64,000 nucleotides of DNA from NCBI RefSeq assembly GCF_024757985.1, contig NZ_CP103289.1, positions 3,782,001 through 3,846,000 on the forward strand, in the 5' to 3' direction. The position numbers were made by a program, and so were the translations under genes. Below are positions 1 through 8,140 of the stretch, piece by piece. The stretch is from Cellulomonas sp. NS3 (GTDB lineage: Bacteria; Actinomycetota; Actinomycetes; Actinomycetales; Cellulomonadaceae). Under the pieces are notes generated by a model. It made no database searches. It was not told where the DNA came from and saw only the letters and a program-made list of their open reading frames with translations. Every line of letters starts with the position of its first letter. The stretch's first letter is position 1.

Positions 1-1360
1 GGGCGAGACGTCGTTCCTCCCCACCGACTACGTGCTGGTCGTCACGGACGTCCTCGGCGGCCGCAAGATCTCCGGCCGGGACACGACCTACCGGGAGTAC
101 GGCGTCCCCGCGCCCCCGGAGCTGAGCCCCGCCGAGGCGCGCGCGACCGACCGTCAGCCGTTCGAGGTCCCGAGCAACCGCCCCGCGTCGTCGTGGCGCT
201 TCGTCGCGTTCTCGATGTCGAGCGGCGGCGAGGCGATCGGCACGGTCAGCGTCGGCCTGCCGCTCGGCGACGTCCAGCGCACCGTCAAGCGGATCACGCT
301 CCTGCTGCTCACGAGCGGGCTCGGCATCATCGTGCTCGGTGCGCTCGCCGGCAGCTGGGCGGTGCGGCGGTCGCTGCGCCCGCTGCGCGAGATCGAGTCG
401 ACCGCCGCGTCGATCGCCGCGGGAGACCTCTCCCGGCGCGTCCCGACGGCGCCGGAGACCACCGAGGTCGGCCGGCTCGGAGCGGCGCTCAACGGGATGC
501 TCGCGCAGATCGAGAGCGCGTTCGCGGACCGCACGGCGTCCGAGGCGCGCATGCGGCGGTTCGTCGCGGACGCCTCGCACGAGCTGCGGACCCCGCTCGC
601 GGCGATCCGCGGGTACGGCGAGCTGTACCGCATGGGGGCGCTGACCGAGAAGGACCAGGTCGACGACACGTTCCGGCGCGTCGAGGAGTCGGCGACCCGG
701 ATGGGCGGGCTCGTCGAGGACCTGCTCGCCCTCGCCCGGCTCGACGACGGCCGCCCGATGCGCCTCGACGACGTCGACCTCGCGGTCCTCGCGGCCGACG
801 CGCTGAGCGACCTGCACGCGCTCGACCCGTCACGTGCGACGGCGCTGCTCGCCCCGGACGGCGCACCGCTGCGGTCCTGCGTCGTCGCGGGCGACGAGCG
901 GATGCTGCGCCAGGTCGTGTCCAACCTCGTGGGCAACGTCGTGCAGCACACGCCGGAGGGGACCCCGGTCGAGCTGTCGGTCGGGGTGCTCGCCGACCGG
1001 CCGGGCGAGGGCGTGCTCGAGGTGCGCGACCACGGGCCGGGCATCGACCCGGAGCACGCCGCGCGCGTGTTCGAGCGGTTCTACCGGGTCGACGCGAGCC
1101 GCACGCGCGGCGGGACGGCAGGTGGGGGCACGGGCGGCGGCGCGGGTCTCGGCATGGCGATCGTCGCGGCGATCGTCACGGCCCACCGCGGCGAGGTCGG
1201 CCTCGCGCAGACCCCGGGCGGCGGGACCACCGTGCGGGTGGCCCTCCCGCTCGCGAGGCCGGGAGACGTCGAGGACGGGTCCGCGGACGACCCCGAGCCG
1301 TCGGCCACCGACGCCGACGACGCGCGCAGGACGGCCGCCTCAGCCCACGACGAACACTGA
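1..1360 (+). CDS. Sensor histidine kinase, 3' part (5' end outside window)
   Basis: The reading frame is already open at base 2, so the N-terminus, probably a first membrane helix and sensor region, lies outside the window. Visible in order: an extracytoplasmic segment, a membrane helix around bases 290-355, a HAMP linker, a HisKA dimerisation domain with the phospho-acceptor His in the motif DASHELRTPL, and a HATPase_c domain with an N box (NLVGNVVQHT) and G boxes (DHGPGIDP, GAGLGMAIV). A Gly-rich insert sits between the G boxes. The C-terminal tail is acidic and low complexity. It should autophosphorylate and pass phosphate to a response regulator, which would lie upstream of this window. 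The signal sensed cannot be read from the sequence. Confidence 0.93.
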   Translation, partial: GETSFLPTDYVLVVTDVLGGRKISGRDTTYREYGVPAPPELSPAEARATDRQPFEVPSNRPASSWRFVAFSMSSGGEAIGTVSVGLPLGDVQRTVKRITLLLLTSGLGIIVLGALAGSWAVRRSLRPLREIESTAASIAAGDLSRRVPTAPETTEVGRLGAALNGMLAQIESAFADRTASEARMRRFVADASHELRTPLAAIRGYGELYRMGALTEKDQVDDTFRRVEESATRMGGLVEDLLALARLDDGRPMRLDDVDLAVLAADALSDLHALDPSRATALLAPDGAPLRSCVVAGDERMLRQVVSNLVGNVVQHTPEGTPVELSVGVLADRPGEGVLEVRDHGPGIDPEHAARVFERFYRVDASRTRGGTAGGGTGGGAGLGMAIVAAIVTAHRGEVGLAQTPGGGTTVRVALPLARPGDVEDGSADDPEPSATDADDARRTAASAHDEH

Positions 1361-1398
1361 CCTCGACGCGTAGGTCCTCGCCCGGCGGCGTGGTTACG

Positions 1399-2259
1399 AT
1401 GTCGGGTCCGAAGCAAGGGTCACCGTTCGTGAGGCTGGTCATGGGCGTCTACGACGCACCGCAGTGGTTGCTCTCCGCGTTCGTCCGCAGCGCACGGGGG
1501 GCCGGGGCCACCGCCCCGCCCGAGGAGATCAAGGCAGCAGGGGTCGCCCTGGTGGACCGCTGGTCCGCCAAGGGACGCGACTTCCACAACCTCAAGCACC
1601 TCGTGGACGTCCTCGCCCGGGTCGACGAGCTCGCGGCCGAGACCCACGAGCCGGACCTCGTGCGCCTGGCGGCCTGGTACCACGGGGCGATCTTCGACTC
1701 CGCGGACGCCGCGGCGTACGCGAACAGGGGCGGCGAGGACGAGCTCGCGAGCGCACGCCTCGCGCTCGAGGAGCTCACGGCGCTCGGGGTGTCCGAGAAG
1801 CGCGCCCGCCGCGTGCACGACCTGGTGGTAGCGCTCCGACGTCACAGCACCGACGCGTCCGACTTCGACTGCGCGGTCCTCTGCGACGCGGACCTCGCGA
1901 TGCTGGCCGCGGAGCCGCAGCGCTACAAGTCCTACCTGCACGACATCCGCGCGGAGTACGCGCACCTGCCCGTCGAGCACTACGTGCGGGCCCGCGTGAA
2001 CATCGTCCGCAAGCTCCTCGGCCGCACGAGCCTCTTCGTGAGCCCGCTCGGGGCGGCGTGGGAGGAGGCCGCGCGCCAGAACCTCGGCGCCGAGCTCCAG
2101 CGGCTCGAGAAGGAGCTCGCGAAGATCGACGCGGCGAACGCGGAGTCGGGCACGGCAGCCTCCGACGGGCACGAGACGGCGTCCGACGCGAACGCCGCGG
2201 AGCCGGCTGCCGACGCGCAGACGTCGCTCGCCGCTCAGCCGCCCACAGCCCGTCACTGA
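1399..2259 (+). CDS. HD-superfamily predicted metal-dependent phosphohydrolase (COG4339-like)
   Basis: A soluble protein of about 286 residues. The core has FHNLKHL early and WYHGAIFD further on, giving the His and Asp residues expected of an HD metal site, followed by CDADLAML. This pattern matches the HD-like family often called predicted metal-dependent HD superfamily phosphohydrolase; no substrate is known for it. The last 40 residues are an Ala/Glu/Asp-rich tail without domain character. The ATG at 1399 has no clear ribosome site. The in-frame ATG at 1441 follows a GAGG and is a real alternative, giving 272 residues. It sits 38 bases after the sensor kinase and may be co-transcribed with it. 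Confidence 0.8.
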   Translation: MSGPKQGSPFVRLVMGVYDAPQWLLSAFVRSARGAGATAPPEEIKAAGVALVDRWSAKGRDFHNLKHLVDVLARVDELAAETHEPDLVRLAAWYHGAIFDSADAAAYANRGGEDELASARLALEELTALGVSEKRARRVHDLVVALRRHSTDASDFDCAVLCDADLAMLAAEPQRYKSYLHDIRAEYAHLPVEHYVRARVNIVRKLLGRTSLFVSPLGAAWEEAARQNLGAELQRLEKELAKIDAANAESGTAASDGHETASDANAAEPAADAQTSLAAQPPTARH

Positions 2260-2348
2260 CACGCGGCGCCGACGTCCTCCGGGATCCGGCGCTCGACCGC
2301 GTCGACGCATGCGTAGCGTCCGGACCTCCACGAGCACAGGAGGACGAG

Positions 2349-2639
2349 ATGAGCAGGTACGAGGTCGACAGCGCGCTGGTCGCCCAGGCAGCCGCCGGGG
2401 TCCAGGCTCGCACGGCGGCGGTCCGCAGCGAGGTCGCGGCGATGCAGCGCCAGCTCGCCGAGCTGCAGAGCGCCTGGCGCGGCGGTGCGGCCACCGCGTT
2501 CGCCGGCGTCATGACCGAGTGGTCCGCGACGCAGGCCCGCGTCGAGCAGTCGCTCGACCACATCACCGCGGCGCTCTCAGCCGCCGCGCGCACGTACTCC
2601 GACGCGGAGGACCAGGCTTCGCGGCTGTTCCTGCGCTGA
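2349..2639 (+). CDS. WXG100-family (ESAT-6-like) secreted protein
   Basis: A 96-residue all-helical protein with Trp43-Arg44-Gly45 at the expected hairpin turn and a C-terminal YxxxE export signal (Tyr83, Glu87), both marks of type VII secretion substrates. Length is typical for WXG100 proteins. A strong AGGAGG site lies at 2338-2343, fixing the start. No EccC, EccD, MycP or other ESX machinery gene is in this window, so its secretion apparatus must be elsewhere. It is a singleton rather than the usual EsxA/EsxB pair and may form a homodimer. The nearest downstream genes code for a lipoprotein and a secreted PKD protein. Confidence 0.9.
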   Translation: MSRYEVDSALVAQAAAGVQARTAAVRSEVAAMQRQLAELQSAWRGGAATAFAGVMTEWSATQARVEQSLDHITAALSAAARTYSDAEDQASRLFLR

Positions 2640-2729
2640 CGCACGCGGCGGAGCGGCGGGAGGACGCGCACCACGCACCCTTTCCGCGCTCCGCCGCCTA
2701 CCGTCCACCGACCATCACGGGAGCCGGTT

Positions 2730-2763
2730 CACACTTCCCTGTCGCCGGCGCCAGGGAAGTGTG
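2730..2763. terminator. Perfect 12-bp hairpin downstream of the WXG100 gene
   Basis: Arms 2730-2741 and 2752-2763 pair perfectly around a 10-base loop that is itself palindromic. It lies 90 bases after the WXG100 stop and before the lipoprotein promoter, so it may end the WXG100 transcript. No T-run follows. Confidence 0.6.
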
Positions 2764-2823
2764 TCGACGCCTCGTCCGACCGGGACGCCACGGCCCCGGT
2801 TGTCCACAGATGCTGGGCGCACG

Positions 2824-2853
2824 GTGACCGGCTCGCCCCGGTTTCGCTAGGTT
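2824..2853 (+). promoter_or_regulatory. Leaderless promoter of the DUF6318-like lipoprotein
   Basis: A -10 box TAGGTT at 2848-2853 ends 7 bases before the ATG at 2861, placing the transcript start at or next to the start codon. A weak -35 (GTGACC, 2824-2829) lies 18 bases upstream of it. Confidence 0.5.
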
Positions 2854-2860
2854 CGCGGGC

Positions 2861-3502
2861 ATGCCTTCGCCTCGTGCGGCCGACGACGCCCGCCGCTCTG
2901 CTCGACACCTTCGGGGGTACCGTCCGGCGGGGGCCGCGGTGAGCGGGGTGGTGGTCGTGGCGACGTTGTTGACAGCATGCACCGGCGAGCCTCCCGCCGA
3001 GCCCAGCCCTACACGCACGGCGAGTCCGACTCCCACGGCATCACCGACGCCAACGCCGACGACGACACCCGAGCCCGAGCGGCCGGCAGCGATGGATGAT
3101 GCCGGCGTCGACGGGGCGGTCGCCGCAGCGACGTACTTTCTGTCGCTGTACCCGTACGTCTACAACACCGGCGACCTCACAGCGTGGAAGGCGCTCAGCC
3201 ACCCCGAGTGCGTGTTCTGTTCCAGCGTTGTGACAAACGCTGAGGAGATGCACGCGAAGGGGAACCACCAGGAGGGGACGGTGACGTCGATCTCGTCGTC
3301 GGATGCCGTCGAGATCGACTCAGGCGTGTACTTCGCGGTGGACCTCGACGTGACGCAAGGCCCTGGTCAGGAGTACGACTCGAAGGGGAACATCGTCGAC
3401 CGGATCGACGGACCAAAGACTTTCGCCGTGCACCTGGCGATCGTTCGCGACGCCGGCTCATGGATCGTCCGGGAAGGACAGGTCGATGCGGCGCAGCAGT
3501 AG
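2861..3502 (+). CDS. Predicted lipoprotein, DUF6318-like
   Basis: A 213-residue protein with a membrane-export signal ending in the lipobox LLTAC (lipid-modified Cys40), then a Pro/Thr/Ser stalk (residues 45-70) and a compact domain containing two Cys in ECVFC. The globular part (YFLSLYPYVY, then CVFCSS) resembles the actinobacterial DUF6318 family; the function is unknown. The last 17 bases overlap the start of the next gene, so the two are almost surely translated together. Third-position G+C is visibly lower than in the surrounding genes (codons such as ttg, aca, gca, cga), suggesting low expression or foreign origin. It should be anchored on the outer face of the cytoplasmic membrane. Confidence 0.75.
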   Translation: MPSPRAADDARRSARHLRGYRPAGAAVSGVVVVATLLTACTGEPPAEPSPTRTASPTPTASPTPTPTTTPEPERPAAMDDAGVDGAVAAATYFLSLYPYVYNTGDLTAWKALSHPECVFCSSVVTNAEEMHAKGNHQEGTVTSISSSDAVEIDSGVYFAVDLDVTQGPGQEYDSKGNIVDRIDGPKTFAVHLAIVRDAGSWIVREGQVDAAQQ

Positions 3503-4430
3503 GGCCACACTCCTCGGTGCCGGTCTCGCATCGGCACTCGCGGCAGCGGCTGTGGCCGGAATACCTCTACCTGCCCTCGCTGCCGAAGGCTTGGGAGGCG
3601 AGGCCGTCGGCAACGTCATCAACATGAATGCGAAGAGGGCCGCGGCACAGGCGGCCGCGTGGATTGCCGCACAGGCGTCCGGTGCTCCTGCGGTGACGCT
3701 GGTGGAGTACGCCCGTGCGGAGCTGTGCGACGTGTCCTCCCAGTTCCTCACGTCGACCCTGGACGGGGCGTGCGACCCCGGCGACGGAGCGATCACCCCA
3801 CCCGACTGCGGACCCGGCATCACCCCGCTGCTCCCCCTGTGGTCCCGCACCCGCACCGCCGAAGACGCCCCCTGGACCCGCTGGGACCGGATCAGCGACT
3901 ACTACTGCCCCCAGGACGTCCTGCCCGAGTTCACCGCCGAGGACTTCCGCCGCCTGCCCCTGACCCCCTCCCCGGTCACCCCGCAACCCCCCAACCCCAA
4001 CCTGCTCACCGGACTCGGCCTGGTCGTCCACACCACCGCCGACCCCCAGGACCACCCCACCACCCTGCTCGGCTTCCCCATCACCGTCCGCGCCACCCCC
4101 ACCGAGTTCACCTGGGACTTCGGCGACGGCACCCACCGCACCACCACCCACCCCGGCACCCCCTACCCCACCGGCCACGACCACCACCCCGGCGACCCCG
4201 TCTACCCCACCGGCGTCATCGGCCACCCCTACCCCCACCTCGGCACCTACACCCCCACCCTCACCACCACCTGGACCGGCCAGTACCTCATCACCGGCAC
4301 CACCACCTGGCACCCCATCAACGGCACCGCCACCACCACCAGCCCCCTGCCCACCGTCACCATCCACGACGCCACCAGCCACCTCGTCGCCGACAACTGC
4401 CACACCAACCCCCACGGCCCCGGCTGCTGA
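3486..4430 (+). CDS. Secreted PKD-domain protein with a His/Thr/Pro-rich C-terminal half
   Basis: A 314-residue protein with a Sec signal peptide (residues 1-33, Ala-X-Ala near the end of the hydrophobic run) and no lipobox. Residues 201-275 form a PKD-like beta-sandwich marked by FTWDFGDGT. Six Cys (81, 96, 108, 141, 305, and the terminal Cys314) could give disulfides. Residues 215-260 are unusually rich in His, Thr and Pro. It overlaps the lipoprotein gene by 17 bases. Codon use changes sharply near codon 98: before it codons are mixed, after it almost every codon ends in C and the coding strand is extremely C-rich. PKD domains are usually protein- or glycan-binding modules on the cell surface; no enzyme domain is visible. 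Confidence 0.78.
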   Translation: MRRSSRATLLGAGLASALAAAAVAGIPLPALAAEGLGGEAVGNVINMNAKRAAAQAAAWIAAQASGAPAVTLVEYARAELCDVSSQFLTSTLDGACDPGDGAITPPDCGPGITPLLPLWSRTRTAEDAPWTRWDRISDYYCPQDVLPEFTAEDFRRLPLTPSPVTPQPPNPNLLTGLGLVVHTTADPQDHPTTLLGFPITVRATPTEFTWDFGDGTHRTTTHPGTPYPTGHDHHPGDPVYPTGVIGHPYPHLGTYTPTLTTTWTGQYLITGTTTWHPINGTATTTSPLPTVTIHDATSHLVADNCHTNPHGPGC

Positions 4431-4486
4431 CAGCCGGGCGTGATCGGGGACCCAGGCCGTCCCTGGTGACCGCCGGCGACAACGAC

Positions 4487-4529
4487 GAACGACGCGGCCG
4501 CCGGGGTGAGTCCGGCGACCGCGTCGTTC
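4487..4529. terminator. Bidirectional terminator hairpin
   Basis: Arms 4487-4504 and 4512-4529 pair over 18 bases with one mismatch around a 7-base loop. It lies between the convergent PKD gene (plus) and ptsI (minus). The rest of 4431-4644 shows no open frame with coding character. Confidence 0.75.
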
Positions 4530-4644
4530 TTCGTGCATCCGTTCGTGCGGCGTCGCGCGTCGTTCGTCAGCGCGCGCCCCGCCGCTGAGCGCGTGGATCG
4601 TCCGCACCCAGCGCCCCTCCAGAGCGCCACCTCAGAGCGCCACC

Positions 4645-6321
4645 TCAGAGCGCCAGGATCTCCCGCACCTCCGGGTCCACCTCGGCGAGGCACGCGGCAC
4701 GCGCGTCGGCGGCGGTGCGAGCCGCCCGAGCCACCTTCGCCAGACCCCGGCAGGCGTCGAGCGAGTGCCGGCTGAGCGCGAACCGGACTCCGGGCACGGC
4801 GGCGGGCGACATCGACAGGCTCGTGACGCCCATGCCGGTGAGGACGAGCGCCATGAGCGGGTCGGCCGCCGACTCCCCGCAGACGCCCACGGGCTTGCCG
4901 GCGGACGTGCCGGCCGCGGCGGCGGTCGCCACGAGGTCGAGCACGGCGGGCTGCCACGGGTCGAGCAGGTCGACGAGCTCGCCGAGCAGCCGGTCGGTCG
5001 CCATCGTGTACTGCGCGAGGTCGTTGGTGCCGATCGAGATGAAGTCGACCTCGGCGAGCAGGTCGGCGGCCCGCAGCGCCGCGGACGGCACCTCGACCAT
5101 GACCCCGACGGTGCGGACGCCGGCGTCGCGCGCGAGGGCCGCGAACTGCGCGGCCTCCTCGACGGTCGCGACCATGGGCGCCATCACCCACGGCTCGCCG
5201 CCCGTGTTCTCGGCCGCGCGCGCGATGGCCCGCAGCTGCGTGAGGAGCAGGTCCTCGGCGGCCCGCACGAGACGGAAGCCGCGGACGCCGAGCGCCGGGT
5301 TCTCCTCGCCGTCGCGCGTGACGAACGCGAGCGGCTTGTCGGCGCCCGCGTCGAGCGTGCGGATGACGACCTTGCGGCCCTCGAGGCCGCGGAGCGCCCG
5401 GGCGTACTGCTCGGCCTGCTCGTCCTCGGTGGGCGCGGTGGTCCGGCCGAGGTAGAGGACCTCGGTGCGGAACAGCCCGACGCCCTCGACGGCTGCGCCG
5501 GTGAGCCGCTCGGCGTCCTCGGCGGTGCCGATGTTGGCGAGCAGCGCGACCGCGTGGCCGTCGGACGTGCGGCCGGCCTCGGTGGTCTCGGCGAGCGTCG
5601 CGAGGCCGCGGCGGCGCACCTCGACGCGGGCACGGACGTCATCGTCGGGGTCGATGACGATCGTGCCGGCCGCCGCGTCGACGGCGACGACCGTGCCGTC
5701 GGTGAGCGCGGAGGCGCCGACGACCCGGACGACGCACGGGATGCCGAGCTGCCCGGCGATGATCGCCGTGTGCCCGGTGGGGCCGCCGCGCTCGATGACG
5801 ATCGCGAGCACCTTGTCGAGCTCGAGGGCCGCGGTGTCGGCGGGCGAGAGGTCGTCGGCGACGACGACCGCGGGCTCGGTGAGTGCCGGGACGCCCGGCT
5901 CGGGCTGGCCGGTGAGCAGCGCGACGACGCGGTCGCGCACGCTGAGCAGGTCGGTGACGCGCTCGGCGAGGTAACCGCCGGCCTGCGTGAACAGGTCGAC
6001 GAACTCGGCGACGGCCCGGTCCACGGCGAACGGCGCGGACTGCCCGGCGTCGATCCGGACGGCGACCTGGTCCGTCAGCTCGGTGTCGCGGGCCATCGCC
6101 GCGGTGGCCGTGAGGACGTTCGCCACGGTCCCGCTCGACCGCTCGGCGCGGGCCTCGAGCGTGTCGGCCACCGACGCGAACGCCGCGACGACGGATGCCG
6201 TGGCCGCCGCGCGGTCCACCTCGGCCGGGGCGGACGCGTCCACGGACGGCGCGGGGTGGGCGCGCGCCACCGGGCCGACGACCGCGCCGCGGCCGACGCC
6301 CGCCCCCCGCAGGGTGCTCAC
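4645..6321 (-). CDS. ptsI: PTS enzyme I (phosphoenolpyruvate-protein phosphotransferase)
   Basis: Takes phosphate from PEP and passes it to HPr, the first step of the sugar PTS in the cytoplasm. The 558-residue protein has the N-terminal HPr-binding and swivelling domains with the phospho-His in GGPTGHTAI (His184), then the PEP-utilising TIM barrel with FRTEVLYL, GANPALGVRG-like (NPALGVRGFR) and SIGTNDLAQY motifs and a conserved Cys in VGVCGESA. Length is close to the usual 560-575. The start is GTG at 6321, overlapping the ptsH stop by 4 bases (GTGA), so translation is coupled. Last gene of the seven-gene PTS operon. Confidence 0.97.
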   Translation of the reverse strand: MSTLRGAGVGRGAVVGPVARAHPAPSVDASAPAEVDRAAATASVVAAFASVADTLEARAERSSGTVANVLTATAAMARDTELTDQVAVRIDAGQSAPFAVDRAVAEFVDLFTQAGGYLAERVTDLLSVRDRVVALLTGQPEPGVPALTEPAVVVADDLSPADTAALELDKVLAIVIERGGPTGHTAIIAGQLGIPCVVRVVGASALTDGTVVAVDAAAGTIVIDPDDDVRARVEVRRRGLATLAETTEAGRTSDGHAVALLANIGTAEDAERLTGAAVEGVGLFRTEVLYLGRTTAPTEDEQAEQYARALRGLEGRKVVIRTLDAGADKPLAFVTRDGEENPALGVRGFRLVRAAEDLLLTQLRAIARAAENTGGEPWVMAPMVATVEEAAQFAALARDAGVRTVGVMVEVPSAALRAADLLAEVDFISIGTNDLAQYTMATDRLLGELVDLLDPWQPAVLDLVATAAAAGTSAGKPVGVCGESAADPLMALVLTGMGVTSLSMSPAAVPGVRFALSRHSLDACRGLAKVARAARTAADARAACLAEVDPEVREILAL

Positions 6322-6593
6322 TCCGCCACCGCGTCCAGGTCGGACGCGAGCATCGTCGCGAGCTGGTCGAGCGCCGTGTCGGCGCCCTCGCCCTCGGCGG
6401 TCAGCGTGACCTCCTCGCCGAACTTGGCGCCGAGCGTCATGACGCGCAGGATGCTCGACGCATCGACGGGCGTGCCGCCGTTCTTGGCGATGAGCACCTT
6501 GGTGCCCGTCGCGGCCGCGGCCGCCGTGAAGAGCTTCGCGGGCCGTGCGTGCAGGCCGACCTTCGATCCGATGGTGACGGTGCGCTGGGACAT
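6318..6593 (-). CDS. ptsH: Phosphocarrier protein HPr
   Basis: A 91-residue phosphocarrier. The active-site His15 sits in GLHARPA, and VDASSILRVMTLG carries the Ser region that in Firmicutes is phosphorylated by HPr kinase; actinobacteria generally lack that kinase. It accepts phosphate from EI and gives it to EIIA proteins, including the one at 7703-8140. An AAGGA site lies ahead of the ATG. It is separated from the PfkB kinase by 70 bases holding a short GC-rich direct repeat. Having the general PTS proteins inside a substrate operon means their supply would rise with this substrate. Confidence 0.97.
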   Translation of the reverse strand: MSQRTVTIGSKVGLHARPAKLFTAAAAATGTKVLIAKNGGTPVDASSILRVMTLGAKFGEEVTLTAEGEGADTALDQLATMLASDLDAVAE

Positions 6594-6663
6594 CGAGAGT
6601 TCCTTTCCAGAGGTGACGCCGCGACGGTGCGGCGGACGGGTGCGGCGAACGGGTGCGGGCGGG

Positions 6664-7614
6664 TCACAGCTCCTTGAGAGCGACGTCCGGGTGGGGCGAC
6701 TCGAGGACGCGCACCTCGTCGAGGCGCACGTCGGCGGGCGTGGGCACCGCGGTGCCGGGGAGCAGGACGGCGGCGCGCCCCCAGGCGACGGCGGTCGCGA
6801 GCCGCGTCGACGGCTCCTCGTCGACCGCCGCGAGGAAGCCCGCGAGGGTCGCGTCGCCGGCGCCGACCGTCGAGGCGGGCACGAGCGGCGGGCCGCCGGC
6901 CCACCACACGGACGTGGCGTCGACGAGCAGCGCGCCGTGCGGCCCCAGGCTCACGAGCACCTGCCGCGTGCCGCGGTCCACGACGGACCGGGCGGCGTCG
7001 ACCACGTCGCCGACGACCACCATGTCCCGCCCGACGAGGGCACCGAGCTCCTCGTCGTTGGGCTTCACGACGTCGAGCCCGCCCGCCTCGACCGCGGCCA
7101 CGAGCGGCTCCCCGGACGTGTCGAGCGCGCACGGCACACCGTGGCGGCCGGCGAGCGCCGACAGCCGGACGAAGAAGTCGACCCCGGCGCCGACGGGCAG
7201 GCTCCCGGCGCCGACGACGAGCCGTGCGCCGCCGGCGACCTCGGCGTCGACCGCGTCGAGCAGCGCCGTGACGTCGTCGGGCGGGAGCGCCGGCCCGGGG
7301 GCGTTGACCTTCGTCGTGACGCCCGTGCGCTCGACGAGCGTGATGTTGGAGCGCGTCTCCCCGGTCACCGGGACCGCGTGCGCGGGGACGCCCTGCTCCT
7401 CGAGGAGCCGCACCAGGAGCTCGCCGTCGGGACCACCGGCCGGCAGGACCGCGCGGGTCGCGTGCCCGTGCGCCACGAGCGCCCGCGACACGTTGATGCC
7501 CTTGCCGCCCGCGTGCACGTGGGTCTCGTGCGCCCGGTTGACCTCCCCCACCGCGAGGTGGTCCAGGTCCAGCGCACGGTCGACGCTGGGGTTGGGGGTG
7601 ACCGTGACGATCAT
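6664..7614 (-). CDS. PfkB-family hexose-phosphate kinase (1-phosphofructokinase-like)
   Basis: A 316-residue ribokinase-fold enzyme. N-terminal MIVTVTPNPSVDRAL and the GGKGINVSRAL motif match the 1-phosphofructokinase/tagatose-6-phosphate kinase branch; the C-terminal TVGAGDATLAGF holds the anion hole and catalytic Asp. It would add a second phosphate to a ketose phosphate to give a bisphosphate for aldolase cleavage. Beside a polyol PTS and a Zn dehydrogenase, the natural substrate could be fructose-1-P, fructose-6-P or tagatose-6-P; sequence alone does not decide. AGGAG precedes the ATG. It is not a canonical fruK context because no fructose EIIBC is adjacent. Confidence 0.88.
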   Translation of the reverse strand: MIVTVTPNPSVDRALDLDHLAVGEVNRAHETHVHAGGKGINVSRALVAHGHATRAVLPAGGPDGELLVRLLEEQGVPAHAVPVTGETRSNITLVERTGVTTKVNAPGPALPPDDVTALLDAVDAEVAGGARLVVGAGSLPVGAGVDFFVRLSALAGRHGVPCALDTSGEPLVAAVEAGGLDVVKPNDEELGALVGRDMVVVGDVVDAARSVVDRGTRQVLVSLGPHGALLVDATSVWWAGGPPLVPASTVGAGDATLAGFLAAVDEEPSTRLATAVAWGRAAVLLPGTAVPTPADVRLDEVRVLESPHPDVALKEL

Positions 7615-7658
7615 CGGTGTCTCCTGGCTGCTGTCGGCGTGCGGCGGGTGGGAGCGAC

Positions 7659-7696
7659 GGCCCTCGGTGGTGGTGTGCGCACCACCACCGAGGGCC
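7659..7696 (-). terminator. Perfect 17-bp intercistronic hairpin (mtlF / PfkB kinase)
   Basis: Arms 7659-7675 and 7680-7696 pair without mismatch around a 4-base loop, in the 88-base gap between EIIA and the kinase. No T-run follows on the minus strand. It could be a partial terminator or a 3'-end stabiliser dividing the operon into an uptake part and a kinase/ptsHI part. Confidence 0.65.
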
Positions 7697-7702
7697 GCGT
7701 CC

Positions 7703-8140
7703 CTACTCCTCGTTCACCTGCTGGAGGACCGCGTACAGCTCGGCCGCGGTCGGCGCGTCGAGCACGCGCTGCACCTGCTCCATGTCGGCGAAGACGAGGG
7801 CGATCCTCGACAGGATCTCCAGGTGCTCGTCCCCGACCCCGGCGATGCCGACGACGACGCGGACGGGTTCGCCGTCCCAGTCGACGGGCTCGTCGTAGCG
7901 CACGAGACACAGCGCCGAGCGGGTGATGGTGCCCTTCGCCTCCTCGGTGCCGTGCGGGATGGCGAGGTAGTTCCCCATGTAGGTGGACATCGACCGCTCG
8001 CGCTCGAGCATCGCGTCGACGTACGCAGGCTCGACGGCACCGGCCCGGACGAGCACCGCGCCCGCCTCGCGGACGGCGTCGGTCTTCGTGGCGGCGGACG
8101 TCGCGAGGACCACGTCCCCGGGCGCGAGGATCTCGGTCAT
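7703..8140 (-). CDS. mtlF: PTS EIIA, mannitol/fructitol type
   Basis: A 145-residue EIIA domain of the fructose-mannitol family; the phospho-His is His63 in YLAIPHGT. It relays phosphate from HPr to the Cys of the IIB domain in the neighbouring protein. The ATG overlaps the stop of mtlA by 4 bases (ATGA), so the EIICB and EIIA proteins are translationally coupled and function as one permease complex. It is a separate polypeptide here, whereas in enteric bacteria IIA is fused to IICB. Downstream lies a strong hairpin before the kinase gene. Confidence 0.93.
   Translation of the reverse strand: MTEILAPGDVVLATSAATKTDAVREAGAVLVRAGAVEPAYVDAMLERERSMSTYMGNYLAIPHGTEEAKGTITRSALCLVRYDEPVDWDGEPVRVVVGIAGVGDEHLEILSRIALVFADMEQVQRVLDAPTAAELYAVLQQVNEE

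Noticed and set aside
4765-7926. 1053-codon open frame on the plus strand
   Set aside because: Antisense to ptsI, ptsH and the PfkB kinase, which have clear motifs; low-complexity product.
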